Below are positions 30,299 to 40,051 of a stretch of DNA of 64,000 bases, one piece after another (position 1 is the stretch's first letter; each line of letters opens with the position of its first letter). Origin of the DNA: Acidiferrimicrobium sp. IK (GTDB lineage: Bacteria > Actinomycetota > Acidimicrobiia > Acidimicrobiales > Palsa-688); the NCBI RefSeq assembly GCF_025499425.1, contig NZ_JAIMCB010000001.1, positions 248,001 through 312,000 on the forward strand, read 5' to 3'. A model generated the notes under the pieces. It saw only the letters and a program-made list of their open reading frames with translations, was not told the origin of the DNA and made no database searches. The translations under genes and the position numbers were made by a program.

Positions 30299-31066
30299 GT
30301 GACCGTCCCCGGAACCGATCTGACCGGCAGGGTCGCCGTGGTCACCGGCGGCAGCCGGGGGATCGGCCGGGCCATCGCCGGGGGCCTGGCGGCCGCCGGC
30401 GCGGACGTGATCGTCGCCAGCCGCAAGCTGGGCGCCTGCGAGCGGGCGGCGACGGAGATCTCCACCTCCTGCGGGGTGCGGACCCTTCCCATGGCGTTCC
30501 ACGCCGGCCGGTGGGCCGACTGCGACCGTCTGGTCGACGCCACCTACCAGGCGTTCGGTCGCTGCGACATCCTCGTCAACAACGCCGGGTCGTCGCCGCT
30601 TTACCCGTCCCTGGCGGAGGTGACCGAGGAGTACTACGACAAGGTCAGCGCCTTGAACCTGAAAGGCCCGTTCCGTCTCGGGGCGCTGATCGGGGCCCGC
30701 ATGGCCGCCGCCGAGGGCGGCTCGATCATCAACGTGAGCAGCATCGGGTCGCTGCGCCCCAGCTCCCGGGAGCTGGTGTACTCCTGCGCCAAGGCGGGGC
30801 TCAACGCGTTGACGATCGGCCTGGCCGACGCGTACGGGCCGCGGGTGCGGGTCAACGCGCTGCTGCCCGGGATGGTCATGACCGACATCGCCGACGGCTG
30901 GCCGCCGGAGATGCGCGACGGGGCCGCCGCGGACACCCCGCTCGGGCGGCCCGGCGTCGCCGAGGACTTCGTCGGCCCGGCGCTGTGGCTGGCCGGTGAC
31001 GCGTCGCAGTGGGTGACCGGGACGCTCATCCGGGTCGACGGCGGCCGGTTCCGTCAGACCAGCTGA
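30299..31066 (+). CDS. Short-chain dehydrogenase/reductase
   Basis: 255 residues, classical SDR. VVTGGSRGIGRAIA is the nucleotide-binding motif, LVNNAGSS the NNAG motif, INVSSIGS the catalytic Ser, and YSCAKAG the Tyr-Lys pair. GTG start 10 bases after the acyl-CoA dehydrogenase stop. In this company a 3-hydroxyacyl-CoA or 3-oxoacyl reductase role is likely but not proven. Confidence 0.94.
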   Translation: MTVPGTDLTGRVAVVTGGSRGIGRAIAGGLAAAGADVIVASRKLGACERAATEISTSCGVRTLPMAFHAGRWADCDRLVDATYQAFGRCDILVNNAGSSPLYPSLAEVTEEYYDKVSALNLKGPFRLGALIGARMAAAEGGSIINVSSIGSLRPSSRELVYSCAKAGLNALTIGLADAYGPRVRVNALLPGMVMTDIADGWPPEMRDGAAADTPLGRPGVAEDFVGPALWLAGDASQWVTGTLIRVDGGRFRQTS

Positions 31067-31151
31067 ACGACTCGGATCTGCGCGCCGGGCGGTCCCCGTG
31101 GCAACCTGGCTCGGTGCCGCAGTCGAAGCGGTGGGGAAAGGAGCCGTCCGC

Positions 31152-31595
31152 ATGGACACGTCGTTGGAGGGGCGCACCGCCGCGCCCTTCACCATGGTCG
31201 TCGAGCTCGGCAAGGTCCGGGAGTTCGCTGCCGCCACCAAGTCGACCAACCCCGACTACGCCGGTGACCCCGGCGACCATCCGGTCAGCCCCGGGACATT
31301 CCTGATGAGCGCGGCGTTCTGGCAGAAACCGGAGAACAGCCCGTTTTTCGGGGTCGAGCTCAACTGGCACCGGATCCTTCACGGCGAGCAGGAGTTCGTC
31401 TTCCACGGGACCCCGCCGCGGGCGGGTGACGTGCTGACCGGGGTGGCGCGCATCGACCGGGTGTACGAGAAGGCCGGCAAGCGGGGCGGGACGATGACCT
31501 TCACCGAGAGCGTCACCGAGTTCCGCAACCCGGCCGGCGAGCTGGTGGCCGAGAGCCGGGGAACGATGATCGAGACCTCGCAGGCGGCGTCGTGA
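31152..31595 (+). CDS. MaoC-like dehydratase, N-terminal (HadA-type) domain protein
   Basis: 147 residues. AAAGGAG sits eight bases before the ATG, so I chose 31152 over an upstream in-frame start. The hot-dog fold is indicated by ATKSTNPDY, SPGTFLMSAAFW and LNWHRILHGEQEFVFHGTPPRAGDVL. This half lacks the catalytic Asp-His pair and normally pairs with a catalytic MaoC partner; that partner is the next gene, overlapping by four bases. Confidence 0.9.
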   Translation: MDTSLEGRTAAPFTMVVELGKVREFAAATKSTNPDYAGDPGDHPVSPGTFLMSAAFWQKPENSPFFGVELNWHRILHGEQEFVFHGTPPRAGDVLTGVARIDRVYEKAGKRGGTMTFTESVTEFRNPAGELVAESRGTMIETSQAAS

Positions 31596-32002
31596 GCACC
31601 GCGGCCCTCCCGGAGGTGGGAGCCGAGCGCGAGCCGCTGGTCGGCTCCCCGCTGACCGTCACCGACTTCGTCCGCTACCAGGGCGCGTCCGGGGACATGA
31701 ACCCGATCCACCACGACACCGAGTTCGCCAAGGCCGCCGGCTACCCCGGCCCGTTCGCGGTCGGCATGCTGCAAGCCGGCATCCTCTCCACCTACGCCAC
31801 CGACTGGCTGGGCGCCCCCAACCTGCGCCGCTTCAAGGTGCAGTTCCGGGAGCAGGCGTGGCCCGGCGACGTCCTCACCTACACCGGCAAGGTGGTCGCC
31901 ACCCGCGAGGAGGCCGGCGAGACCCTCGTCGATGTCGAGCTGGCCTGCACCCGCCAGACCGGCGGCACCCACCTGAAGGGGTGGGCCACCTTCGTCGCCT
32001 GA
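31592..32002 (+). CDS. MaoC-family dehydratase (HadB-type catalytic subunit)
   Basis: 136 residues from a GTG that overlaps the preceding gene. The hydratase 2 motif is SGDMNPIHHDTEFAKAAGYPGPFAVGML, carrying the catalytic Asp and His. With the HadA-like protein it would form a heterodimeric enoyl-CoA hydratase/dehydratase acting on the acyl-CoA dehydrogenase product. Confidence 0.92.
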   Translation: MSTAALPEVGAEREPLVGSPLTVTDFVRYQGASGDMNPIHHDTEFAKAAGYPGPFAVGMLQAGILSTYATDWLGAPNLRRFKVQFREQAWPGDVLTYTGKVVATREEAGETLVDVELACTRQTGGTHLKGWATFVA

Positions 32003-32012
32003 ACGAGCGGGG

Positions 32013-33482
32013 TCAGCGGACGCCGGCGCCGCCGGCTCCGCTGGCCAGGTGCGCGATCACGTCCAGCGCGCCGTACTCGCCGGCGCGGGCCAGCACCGCG
32101 ACGTCGTTGAGCGCGTCGCCGGAGGTGACGATCGGCGTCTCGACGTCGCCGCCGGCTCGGACCTGGCCCAAGCCGCACGCCGCCATCAGCCCGTTGCACA
32201 AGCAGACCCGACCCTCGGTGTCGGCCGGGTCGCCGCCCTTGGCGACGTAACGCTCGACCGGTTCGGCCGGGCAGCGGTAACCGACCCCCCCATTAGGGGT
32301 CCGGTACGCCTCGCGCAGGTACCCGAGGTCGCACACCCGGCGGCGCTGCCGGTAGACCTCCGGGTCCGACAGCGTCCCTGGGATCGCCGCCACCTTGAAC
32401 GGGTACCCGGTGGACGACGCCCGGGTCGATGTCCGCACGGCCACCGGGTGGTCCCCCACCTCGGCGAGCACGCCGCGTCGCAGTGACGGCATCATCCCCG
32501 ACTCCCGGCAGTACGCGAACAGCGACCCGACCTGCACGCCGGCGGCGCCGAGTTCGAGCGCGGCCGCGACGTCGTCGGGGGAGGTGATCCCCCCGGCGAG
32601 CCAGAAGGGCACGCCGAGCGCCCGCAACGCGCCGTGGTCGATGGCGTCGCGGGGTCCATAGACCGGGTCGCCGAGGTCGTCGACGTGCAGCGGACCGCGC
32701 GGCGGGGCGTTGTGGCCGCCTGCGACGGACCGCTCGACGACGAAACCGTCGACGGTGCCGTTGCTGCGCCGGGACAGCGCGTTGGCCACGACGTGGGACG
32801 AGACGATGGCGAGGAACGCCGGCCGGCGCAGCGCCGGGCCGTCCCCGAAGCGGGCCGGGTCGAAGTGGAGGTCGGGCAGCACGTCGCCGTCCGCGGTGCG
32901 CGACGCGAGCGAGACCGGCTCGCGCCGCGCGAACCGGTCTAGCGAGCCCGGCACGTGAGTGGGCAAGCCGGCGCCCATCAGCACGTAGTCCACCCCGGCG
33001 AGCATCGCCCCGTAGAGGGTGGGCAGCATCGGCAGCTCGATCTTGGTCAGCAGGTTGACGCCGACCGGCCCGTCGTGGCCGGCCTTGGCCAAGGCCACCT
33101 CCGCGTAGGCGGCCAGCACCGTGAGGTCCTGTGCCCGACCCTGCCGGCGGTGGGTGATCGGCGGGGCGGTCCGGTACGGGGCCCCCGGGGGCCGGCGGGC
33201 GTAGCGGGCCACGGTGGCGTCGACCAGGGCCGGCACCGGGAACCGCTCCAGCACGGCTCGCAGGCCGGGGGAGACCCCTTCGTCTTGGAGCCGGCGGACG
33301 AACACGTTGTCGATGCCCGTGCCCGACACCACCCCGAGCTGGCCGGCCCTGGCCACCGCTGCCGCCAGGCGCCAACCGGAGACGGCCACGCCCATGCCGC
33401 CCTGGATCAGCCACGGCCGGCCGCTGCCGGCAGCCATCCGATCCGTGCCGGTGCCGTGCGACGCTGCCGTTGGTGGGGTCAT
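32013..33482 (-). CDS. Nitronate monooxygenase / 2-nitropropane dioxygenase-like flavoprotein
   Basis: 489 residues, longer than the usual 320-380. TIM-barrel FMN motifs are visible: PWLIQGGMGVAVSG, VGVNLLTKIELP, VERSVAGGHNAPP, PFWLAGGI and GAAGVQVGSLFAYC. The C-terminal 120 residues contain a cluster of Cys (CDLGYLREAY, YRCPAEP, CLCNGLMAACGLG) not present in short members. It converges on the MaoC genes and is divergent from the FAD monooxygenase. Whether it oxidises alkyl nitronates or another CoA-type substrate cannot be told. Confidence 0.87.
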   Translation of the reverse strand: MTPPTAASHGTGTDRMAAGSGRPWLIQGGMGVAVSGWRLAAAVARAGQLGVVSGTGIDNVFVRRLQDEGVSPGLRAVLERFPVPALVDATVARYARRPPGAPYRTAPPITHRRQGRAQDLTVLAAYAEVALAKAGHDGPVGVNLLTKIELPMLPTLYGAMLAGVDYVLMGAGLPTHVPGSLDRFARREPVSLASRTADGDVLPDLHFDPARFGDGPALRRPAFLAIVSSHVVANALSRRSNGTVDGFVVERSVAGGHNAPPRGPLHVDDLGDPVYGPRDAIDHGALRALGVPFWLAGGITSPDDVAAALELGAAGVQVGSLFAYCRESGMMPSLRRGVLAEVGDHPVAVRTSTRASSTGYPFKVAAIPGTLSDPEVYRQRRRVCDLGYLREAYRTPNGGVGYRCPAEPVERYVAKGGDPADTEGRVCLCNGLMAACGLGQVRAGGDVETPIVTSGDALNDVAVLARAGEYGALDVIAHLASGAGGAGVR

Positions 33483-33717
33483 CGCCAGCCGACGCTAGTG
33501 ACACTCCGCCGACGCCGGACAGGGCCCTTGGTCCTCTCCTGCCGGGCCGGGGCCACCGCCTCAAGCCGGGCCGGGGCCGTCGCCCCAAGCCCCCCAATCT
33601 GTTCCGCCACACGAATCGTAGCGCTCGGCCGGGGGCTTGCCGCAAGCCGCCCGGGTGTGATGACGATACGTGGCCGGCGAGGCGAAATGACGCCGCCGCG
33701 AGGAGGGAAGGCAGCAG
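33483..33717. promoter_or_regulatory. Divergent intergenic region with a palindrome and a 24 bp direct repeat
   Basis: Between two divergent flavoenzyme genes. Holds a perfect 15 bp palindrome GGCTTGCCGCAAGCC (33634-33648), 70 bases before the FAD monooxygenase start, and two direct 24 bp copies with 21 matches (33541-33564 and 33565-33588). AGGAGGG lies before the ATG at 33718. The palindrome is a plausible operator, but no regulator gene is adjacent. Confidence 0.5.
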
Positions 33718-35247
33718 ATGTCAGCACGAGAGGACGCGGCCGTGGTGATAGTCGGGGCCGGCCCGGCGGGGATGATGCTCTCGGCGGAGCTGGCGCTGGC
33801 GGGTGTCGACGCGGTGGTCCTGGAGCGCCGCCCCGACCACGTCCTGGCGGACTCGAGGGCGGGCGGCATCCACGCCCGCACCATCGAGTTGCTCGATCAG
33901 CGCGGCGTCGCCGACCGGTTCCTGGCCGAGGGCCGCACGGTGCAAGCCGCCATGTTCGGGGCCACGACGCTCGACATGAGCGACTTCCCGACCCGTCACC
34001 CGTACTCGCTCGGCATCTGGCAGAAGCACATCGAGCGGATCCTGGCCGGCTGGATCGCCGAGCTCGGGGTCAAGGTGAGCCACGGGCACCAGGTGGCGGG
34101 CTTCGACCTCGACGATGACGGCGTCACGGTCCGCATCGCTCACGGGGGGTCCCTCCGGGCCCGGTACCTGGTCGGATGCGACGGGGGCCGCAGCGTGGTG
34201 CGCAAAGGTGCGGGAATCGAGTTCCCCGGTTGGGACGCGACCCGCAGCAACCTCATCGCCGAGGTCCAACTGACCGAGCAGCCGCCGAGCGGCATGCGTC
34301 AGGATGCCAGGGGCGTCCACGCGCTGCACCCGATGGAGGACGGCGTCACCTACCGGGTGGTGGTCACCGAGAGCGACCTCGAGGCCAGCGGCGAGGCGAC
34401 CCTCGCCGACCTCCGGCGGTCGCTGGTCTCGGTGTACGGCACCGACTTCGGGGTCCACACGCCCACGTGGCTCTCCCGTTTCACCGACGCCACCCGCCAG
34501 GCCGCGACGTACCGCTCCGGGCGGGTGCTCATCGCCGGCGACGCCGCGCATGTGCACTACCCGGCCGGAGGTCAAGGCGTCGGCCTCGGCCTGCAAGACG
34601 CCGCCAACCTCGGATGGAAGCTGGCCCAGGTCGTGAAGGGAACCTCCCCCGACCGCCTGCTCGACACTTACCACGCCGAGCGCCACCCGGTCGCTGCCAG
34701 GGCGCTTCGCTACACGATGGCCCAGGGTGCGCTGCAGCGAAGCGACGACCGGATGGCCGCGCTGAGCGACGTCGTCGGGCAGCTGGCCGTGATGGACGAG
34801 CCCCGCCGGCTCCTCGCCGGCCTCGTCTCCGGCCTCGACATCCGATACGACCTGGGCGAGGGGCATCCGCTCCTCGGTCGCCGCATGCCGGACCTCGACT
34901 TGGACACCGGCGGCGGCAAGCTGCGGATGTTCGAGCTCCTCCGTTCCGCTCGTCCGGTGCTGCTCCACCTCGGCGCCGCGTCCGCCCCGGACGTGGCCGG
35001 GTGGGTCGAGCGGGTCCAGGTGGTGGAGGCCGCCTACCACGGCCGTTGGGAGCTGCCGGTGCTGGGGACGGTCGACGCCCCCACTGCGGTGCTCGTCCGT
35101 CCCGACGGGTACGTCGCCTGGGTGGGGGAGGGAGACGACGCGGGCCTCCCGGAGGCGCTGATCACCTGGTTCGGGCCTGGCGACGCCGACGGTCGGCCCG
35201 GCGGCGCTATTCGCTCAGAACCTCGGCGAGGACCGACGCACCACTGA
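33718..35247 (+). CDS. FAD-dependent aromatic monooxygenase (PheA/TfdB type)
   Basis: 509 residues with AGGAGGG before the ATG. Group A flavoprotein hydroxylase: GxGxxG in VIVGAGPAGMMLSAELA, the GCDGGRSVVRKGAGIEF motif and GRVLIAGDAAHVHYPAGGQGVGLGLQDA (second FAD motif GDAAH). A thioredoxin-like C-terminal domain follows (about 395-490). Close to the family of phenol, resorcinol and rifampicin monooxygenases, so an aromatic or polyketide substrate is likely. Its last 41 bases overlap the convergent DUF488 gene. Confidence 0.92.
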   Translation: MSAREDAAVVIVGAGPAGMMLSAELALAGVDAVVLERRPDHVLADSRAGGIHARTIELLDQRGVADRFLAEGRTVQAAMFGATTLDMSDFPTRHPYSLGIWQKHIERILAGWIAELGVKVSHGHQVAGFDLDDDGVTVRIAHGGSLRARYLVGCDGGRSVVRKGAGIEFPGWDATRSNLIAEVQLTEQPPSGMRQDARGVHALHPMEDGVTYRVVVTESDLEASGEATLADLRRSLVSVYGTDFGVHTPTWLSRFTDATRQAATYRSGRVLIAGDAAHVHYPAGGQGVGLGLQDAANLGWKLAQVVKGTSPDRLLDTYHAERHPVAARALRYTMAQGALQRSDDRMAALSDVVGQLAVMDEPRRLLAGLVSGLDIRYDLGEGHPLLGRRMPDLDLDTGGGKLRMFELLRSARPVLLHLGAASAPDVAGWVERVQVVEAAYHGRWELPVLGTVDAPTAVLVRPDGYVAWVGEGDDAGLPEALITWFGPGDADGRPGGAIRSEPRRGPTHH

Positions 35248-35566
35248 TGTCGACGTCTTTGGTCGCGGTGATGAGGGTCAGGGGGCGCAGCGCGGCCAGC
35301 TCACGCAGGTGAGCGACGGCCTGCGCGGCCTCGTCGCGTCCGAGCTCCGCCCGGTAGCGGCGTCGGAACTCGCCGAAGCGTTGCGGGTCGTGCCCGTACC
35401 ACTTGCGCAGCTCGGCCGACGGCGCCGCCTGCTTGCACCACTCCTCCAGGTCGGCTTCCGCCTTGGTGACACCGCGAGGCCAGAGCCGATCCACCAGCAC
35501 CCGGGAACCGTCAGACGGTTCGGGAGGCTCGTACGCCCGCCGTATCCGCACCGCCGGCCGAGTCAT
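35207..35566 (-). CDS. DUF488 family protein
   Basis: 119 residues. The conserved pattern is VLVDRLWPRGVTK, WCKQAAPSAELRKWYGH and LTLITATKD, found in the short DUF488 (YeaO-like) proteins. Function in the family is not settled. Same strand as the ferredoxin and suf genes, 91 bases downstream, so it may be read from the same transcript. Its 3' end overlaps the FAD monooxygenase gene. Confidence 0.85.
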   Translation of the reverse strand: MTRPAVRIRRAYEPPEPSDGSRVLVDRLWPRGVTKAEADLEEWCKQAAPSAELRKWYGHDPQRFGEFRRRYRAELGRDEAAQAVAHLRELAALRPLTLITATKDVDISGASVLAEVLSE

Positions 35567-35656
35567 GCCCGACTCGGGTCCGGGGTCGACGCCAGGTGCG
35601 TGTCAGACATGAGCGCCACGCCAGGCTAGTCCTGCCGACGTTTCGGGCATCGTCGG

Positions 35657-35890
35657 CTACTCCTCCACGAAGATGCACTCCCCGGGGCATTCCTCGGCTG
35701 CTTCTCGAACCGAGTCCTCCATGCCGTCGGGGACGGTCGCGACGCCTTCGGCGCCGCCTGGGTCGTCGAGTGCCCGCCCGTCGTCTTTGACGTAGGCCAG
35801 GCCGTCGTCGAGGAGAACGAACACCTGAGGGCAGATCTCTTCGCACAAGCCGTCACCGGTGCAGAGATCCTGATCGATCCACACTTTCAT
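35657..35890 (-). CDS. Small ferredoxin
   Basis: 77 residues, acidic. Cluster ligands: CTGDGLCEEICP (Cys10, Cys16, Cys20) and the distal CPGEC. An Asp (13) replaces the second Cys of a 4Fe-4S site, which usually indicates a 3Fe-4S ferredoxin of the type that serves actinobacterial P450s and Rieske enzymes; the additional Cys in each motif leaves some doubt. GGGAG precedes the ATG. Located 42 bases after sufT on the same strand, so probably the tail of the suf operon. Confidence 0.9.
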   Translation of the reverse strand: MKVWIDQDLCTGDGLCEEICPQVFVLLDDGLAYVKDDGRALDDPGGAEGVATVPDGMEDSVREAAEECPGECIFVEE

Positions 35891-35932
35891 CGCTGCAGCT
35901 CCCTTGTTCCATCCGAGAGGGTCACGGGTCCC

Positions 35933-36481
35933 TCACCACAACCCCAGCTCCAGTCGGGCCGCGTCGGAGAGTCGGGTCATGTCCCAGGGCGGGTCCCAGA
36001 CCAGCTGGACATCGACCTCGGCGACGCCGGGGAGCGCCAGGACCACCCTCCGGGCTTCGTCGCGAAGCACGTCGCCCATCCCGCAGCCGGGGGCGGTCAT
36101 GGACATGTCGATCTCCACCCGGTGGCGCCCGCCGCCGAGCGGAACGGCCTGGCAGCGGTACACCAAGCCGAGGTCGACGACGTTGACCGGTATCTCAGGG
36201 TCGTAGACGCCGCGCAGCCGTTCGAGCACGGCGTCGGGATCGAAGGCCCCGTCGACCCTCGACGGCGGAGCGGTCTCTGCGGGCGGTTCCATGCCGACCG
36301 CGTCGAAGTCCCCGCCGTCGATACGGGCCAGCGGCCCCCCGACGACCTGGACGGTGAGGGACGCTCCCAGCTGCTGGACGGCCTGCACCTGCTCGCCTCG
36401 AGCGAGGATCGCCGGGCGGCCGCTCGGGATGAGCGTCACTGGGCAGTCGCGGCGCACGACCATCGGGTCCGGGCCGCTCAC
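35933..36481 (-). CDS. sufT: Fe-S assembly protein SufT (DUF59/MIP18 domain)
   Basis: 182 residues. The C-terminal 100 residues are the DUF59 domain: DPEIPVNVVDLGLVY and MTAPGCGMGDVL with the reactive Cys. The N-terminal 70 residues (VTLIPSGRPAILARGEQVQAVQQLG) are the SufT-specific extension. SufT acts in maturation of Fe-S proteins after assembly on SufBCD. The start overlaps the sufD stop by four bases. Confidence 0.92.
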   Translation of the reverse strand: MSGPDPMVVRRDCPVTLIPSGRPAILARGEQVQAVQQLGASLTVQVVGGPLARIDGGDFDAVGMEPPAETAPPSRVDGAFDPDAVLERLRGVYDPEIPVNVVDLGLVYRCQAVPLGGGRHRVEIDMSMTAPGCGMGDVLRDEARRVVLALPGVAEVDVQLVWDPPWDMTRLSDAARLELGLW

Positions 36482-37826
36482 CGCTTCACCTCCGGCTGGT
36501 AGGCGCCGGACCCCGCTTCGAGGTGGCTTCCGACGAGGCGGTCGGCCAGCCCGCGGACCGGTCCGGGAGCGAAACCGTCGAGCACGTCCGCCGCGAAACC
36601 CGCCACCAGCATGGCCTGCGCGTCGCGGTCGGGTATCCCTCTGGAGCGAAGGTAAAACAGGGCGTCTTGGTCCAGCTGGCCGACGGCCGCGCCGTGGGTG
36701 GCGGCGACCTCATCGGTGAAGATCTCCAGCCTCGGGCGGGTGTCCACCTCGGCCCGGTCGGAGAGCAGCAGGGTCTTGTTGGTCTGGTGGGCCTCGGTGC
36801 CGACCGCGGCCGCCCCCACGATCACGTGCCCGTTGAAGATCCCGTGCCCGGCGTCTTTGACGATCCCCTTGTAGAGCTGACGGCTGGTGCAGCCGGGAGC
36901 GAGGTGCTCGACGAGCACCGGGTTGTCGTGGCACTGCTCGCCGGCCGGAAGGTACAGCCCGTCGAGTCGCAGCTCGGCGGAGGGGGCGACGAGCCGGGCT
37001 CGCACTTCGTGGCGGGCGCGAAGACCGCCGACGGCCAGCGTGCGAGAGGCAAAGCGGCTGGCCTCACCGGCGTGCACCTCAACCACCGAGAGATGGGAAG
37101 CCTCCGGTCCTTCGGCCTGGAACCGGTAGTGCTCGACGTGGGCTCCGGCCGCCAGGACCACCCGCGTGTGGCTGTTGGTCAGCGAGTGACCGTGCCCGAG
37201 GCCCAGGTGGGTCTCGACGATGGTGGCCCTGCTCCCCGCCTGGGCGAAGATGACGCTGCGAGGACTGACCAGCGGCAAATCGCCGGCGGCGACGGTCAGG
37301 TAGACGATCTCGATCGCGGCGTCGGCGGTCGTCTGGGGAGCCAGCTCGATGTAGACGCCGTCGACCGCGAGCGCAGCGTTCAACGCGTCGAAGGCATGGC
37401 TATATGCGCCGTCGCCCCAGCGTTGGGCCAGCCCGGGGCCGCCGTCGCGGATCTCGCCGGCAAGGGACGCGACGTGAAGCCCGTCACCCAGGCCGAGCGT
37501 GACGTCGGAGAGAAGCGGCGAGTAGCGGCCGTTGAGGACCACCAGCCGGGGCCCACCGAGGCTCGGGCCGGCGACGGCTCCGAGGTCGGCCGCTCGAGGT
37601 TCGATCGAGGGCTCGCGGTTGGGGCTGAACGCCAGGCCCAAAACGGGGGCCAGATCGAAGTACCGCCAGTCCTCGTCTTTGCGGGTGGGGAAGCCGTGCT
37701 GGGACAGCCAGTCGAACGCCGACCGCCGGGCGGCGGACAGCCACGCCGGCTCGCCCGGCCGCTCCGCCGGCGCCCCGCCCGAGAGGTGGACGTTGTGCTG
37801 CCAGGTCCGCTCCGCCACCTGCGAGG

Positions 37827-37830
<4 letters not shown>
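36478..37830 (-). CDS. sufD: Fe-S cluster scaffold protein SufD
   Basis: 450 residues, right-handed beta-helix scaffold subunit. WLSAARRSAFDWLSQHGFPTRKDEDWRYFDL is the N-terminal helical domain (motif PTRKDEDWRY), and the C-terminus has ATHGAAVGQLDQDALFYLRSRGIP with the conserved His that contributes to cluster building. Partner of SufB in the SufBC2D complex. Overlaps sufC by four bases upstream and sufT by four downstream. Confidence 0.95.
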
Positions 37831-38605
<775 letters not shown>

Positions 38606-38606
<1 letters not shown>

Positions 38607-40051
38607 CAGCCGACCGCTCCTTCCAAGCTCACCGACAGGAGCCGCTGGGCCTCCACCGCGAACTCCATCGGCAACTCCTTGAACACCTCCCGGCAGAAGC
38701 CGTTGACGATCATCGAGGTCGCCTCCTCTTCTGGTATGCCGCGCTGGCGGGCGTAGAACAGCTGGTCCTCGCTCACCTTGGATGTCGACGCTTCGTGCTC
38801 CGCCCGGGCCGTGGGATGCTTCACCTCGATGTAGGGGAAGGTGTGCGCTCCGCAGTCCGGTCCGATCAGAAGAGAGTCGCAGCGGGTGTGGTTGCGGGCC
38901 CCTTCGGCCGAGCGCAGCATCTTCACCAGTCCTCGGTAGGTGTTCTGCCCGTGACCGGCCGAGATCGCCTTGGACACGATGGTGCTCTTGGTGTCACGAC
39001 CGATATGGATCATCTTCGTGCCGGTGTCGGCCTGCTGGTGGTTGGCCGACAGCGCCACCGAGTAGAACTCGCCGACCGACTCGTCGCCTTTCAGGACCAC
39101 CCCGGGATACTTCCAAGTGATCGCCGAGCCGGTCTCGACCTGAGTCCAGGAGATCTTCGAGCGGGCCCCGGTGCAGAGCCCCCGCTTGGTCACGAAGTTG
39201 TATATCCCGCCGCGACCTTCCGCGTCGCCCGGGTACCAGTTCTGCACGGTCGAGTACTTGATCTTGGCCCCTTCCATCGCCACCAGCTCGACCACCGCGG
39301 CGTGCAGTTGGTTCTCGTCGCGCATGGGCGCGGTGCACCCCTCCAGGTAGGACACCTCGGCGCCGTCTTCGACCACGATCAGGGTGCGTTCGAACTGACC
39401 GGTGCCGGCGGCGTTGATCCGGAAGTAGGTGGACAGCTCCATGGGGCAGCGCACCCCTTTGGGCACGTAGCAGAATGAGCCGTCGGTGAACACCGCCGAG
39501 TTCAAGGCGGCGAAGAAGTTGTCCCGGTACGAGACGACCGAACCGAGGTGGGGCCTGACCAGCTCCGGGTAGCGGCGGACCGCCTCGGAGAACGAGCAGA
39601 AGACCACCCCGGCCTCGGCCAGTTTGGCCTGGAACGTGGTGGCCACCGATACCGAGTCGACCACCGCGTCGATCGCCACCCCCGACAGGCGCTCCTGTTC
39701 GGCCAGCGAGATACCGAGCTTGTCGAACATGGCCCGGATCTCCGGGTCCACCTCGTCCAAGCTGGACAGCGCCTCCTTGGTCTTGGGGGCGGCGTAGTAG
39801 ATGATGTCGTCGTAGTCGATCGGGTCGAAGCGCACGTTCTGCCAGACCGGTTCGGACATCGTCCGCCAGTGCCGGTAGGCGCGAAGCCGCCAGTCGAGCA
39901 GCCAATCTGGCTCTTCCTTCTTGGCCGAGATCATCCCGATCACCTCCTCGTTCAGCCCTTTCGGGGCGAGGTCGGTGTCCAGATCGGTGACGAACCCGTA
40001 CGCGTAGCTACGCCCGGCCAGCTCTTCGAGGTCGAGAGGGGCGCCGCTCAT
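38606..40051 (-). CDS. sufB: Fe-S cluster scaffold protein SufB
   Basis: 481 residues from the ATG at 40051; the open frame runs further upstream but that overlaps the hemerythrin gene. Conserved blocks: [63 protein letters not shown] (the sulfur-accepting Cys) and [10 protein letters not shown]. It receives sulfur and iron in the SufBC2D complex. The ATG overlaps the stop of the hemerythrin-DUF2249 gene by four bases, so that gene is translated as part of the same operon. Confidence 0.97.

Noticed and set aside
28981..30543. Apparent upstream extension of ppgK to an 806-residue protein
   Set aside because: The extra part lies antisense to the acyl-CoA dehydrogenase gene and has no domain; the ROK motif starts right after GTG 28980.
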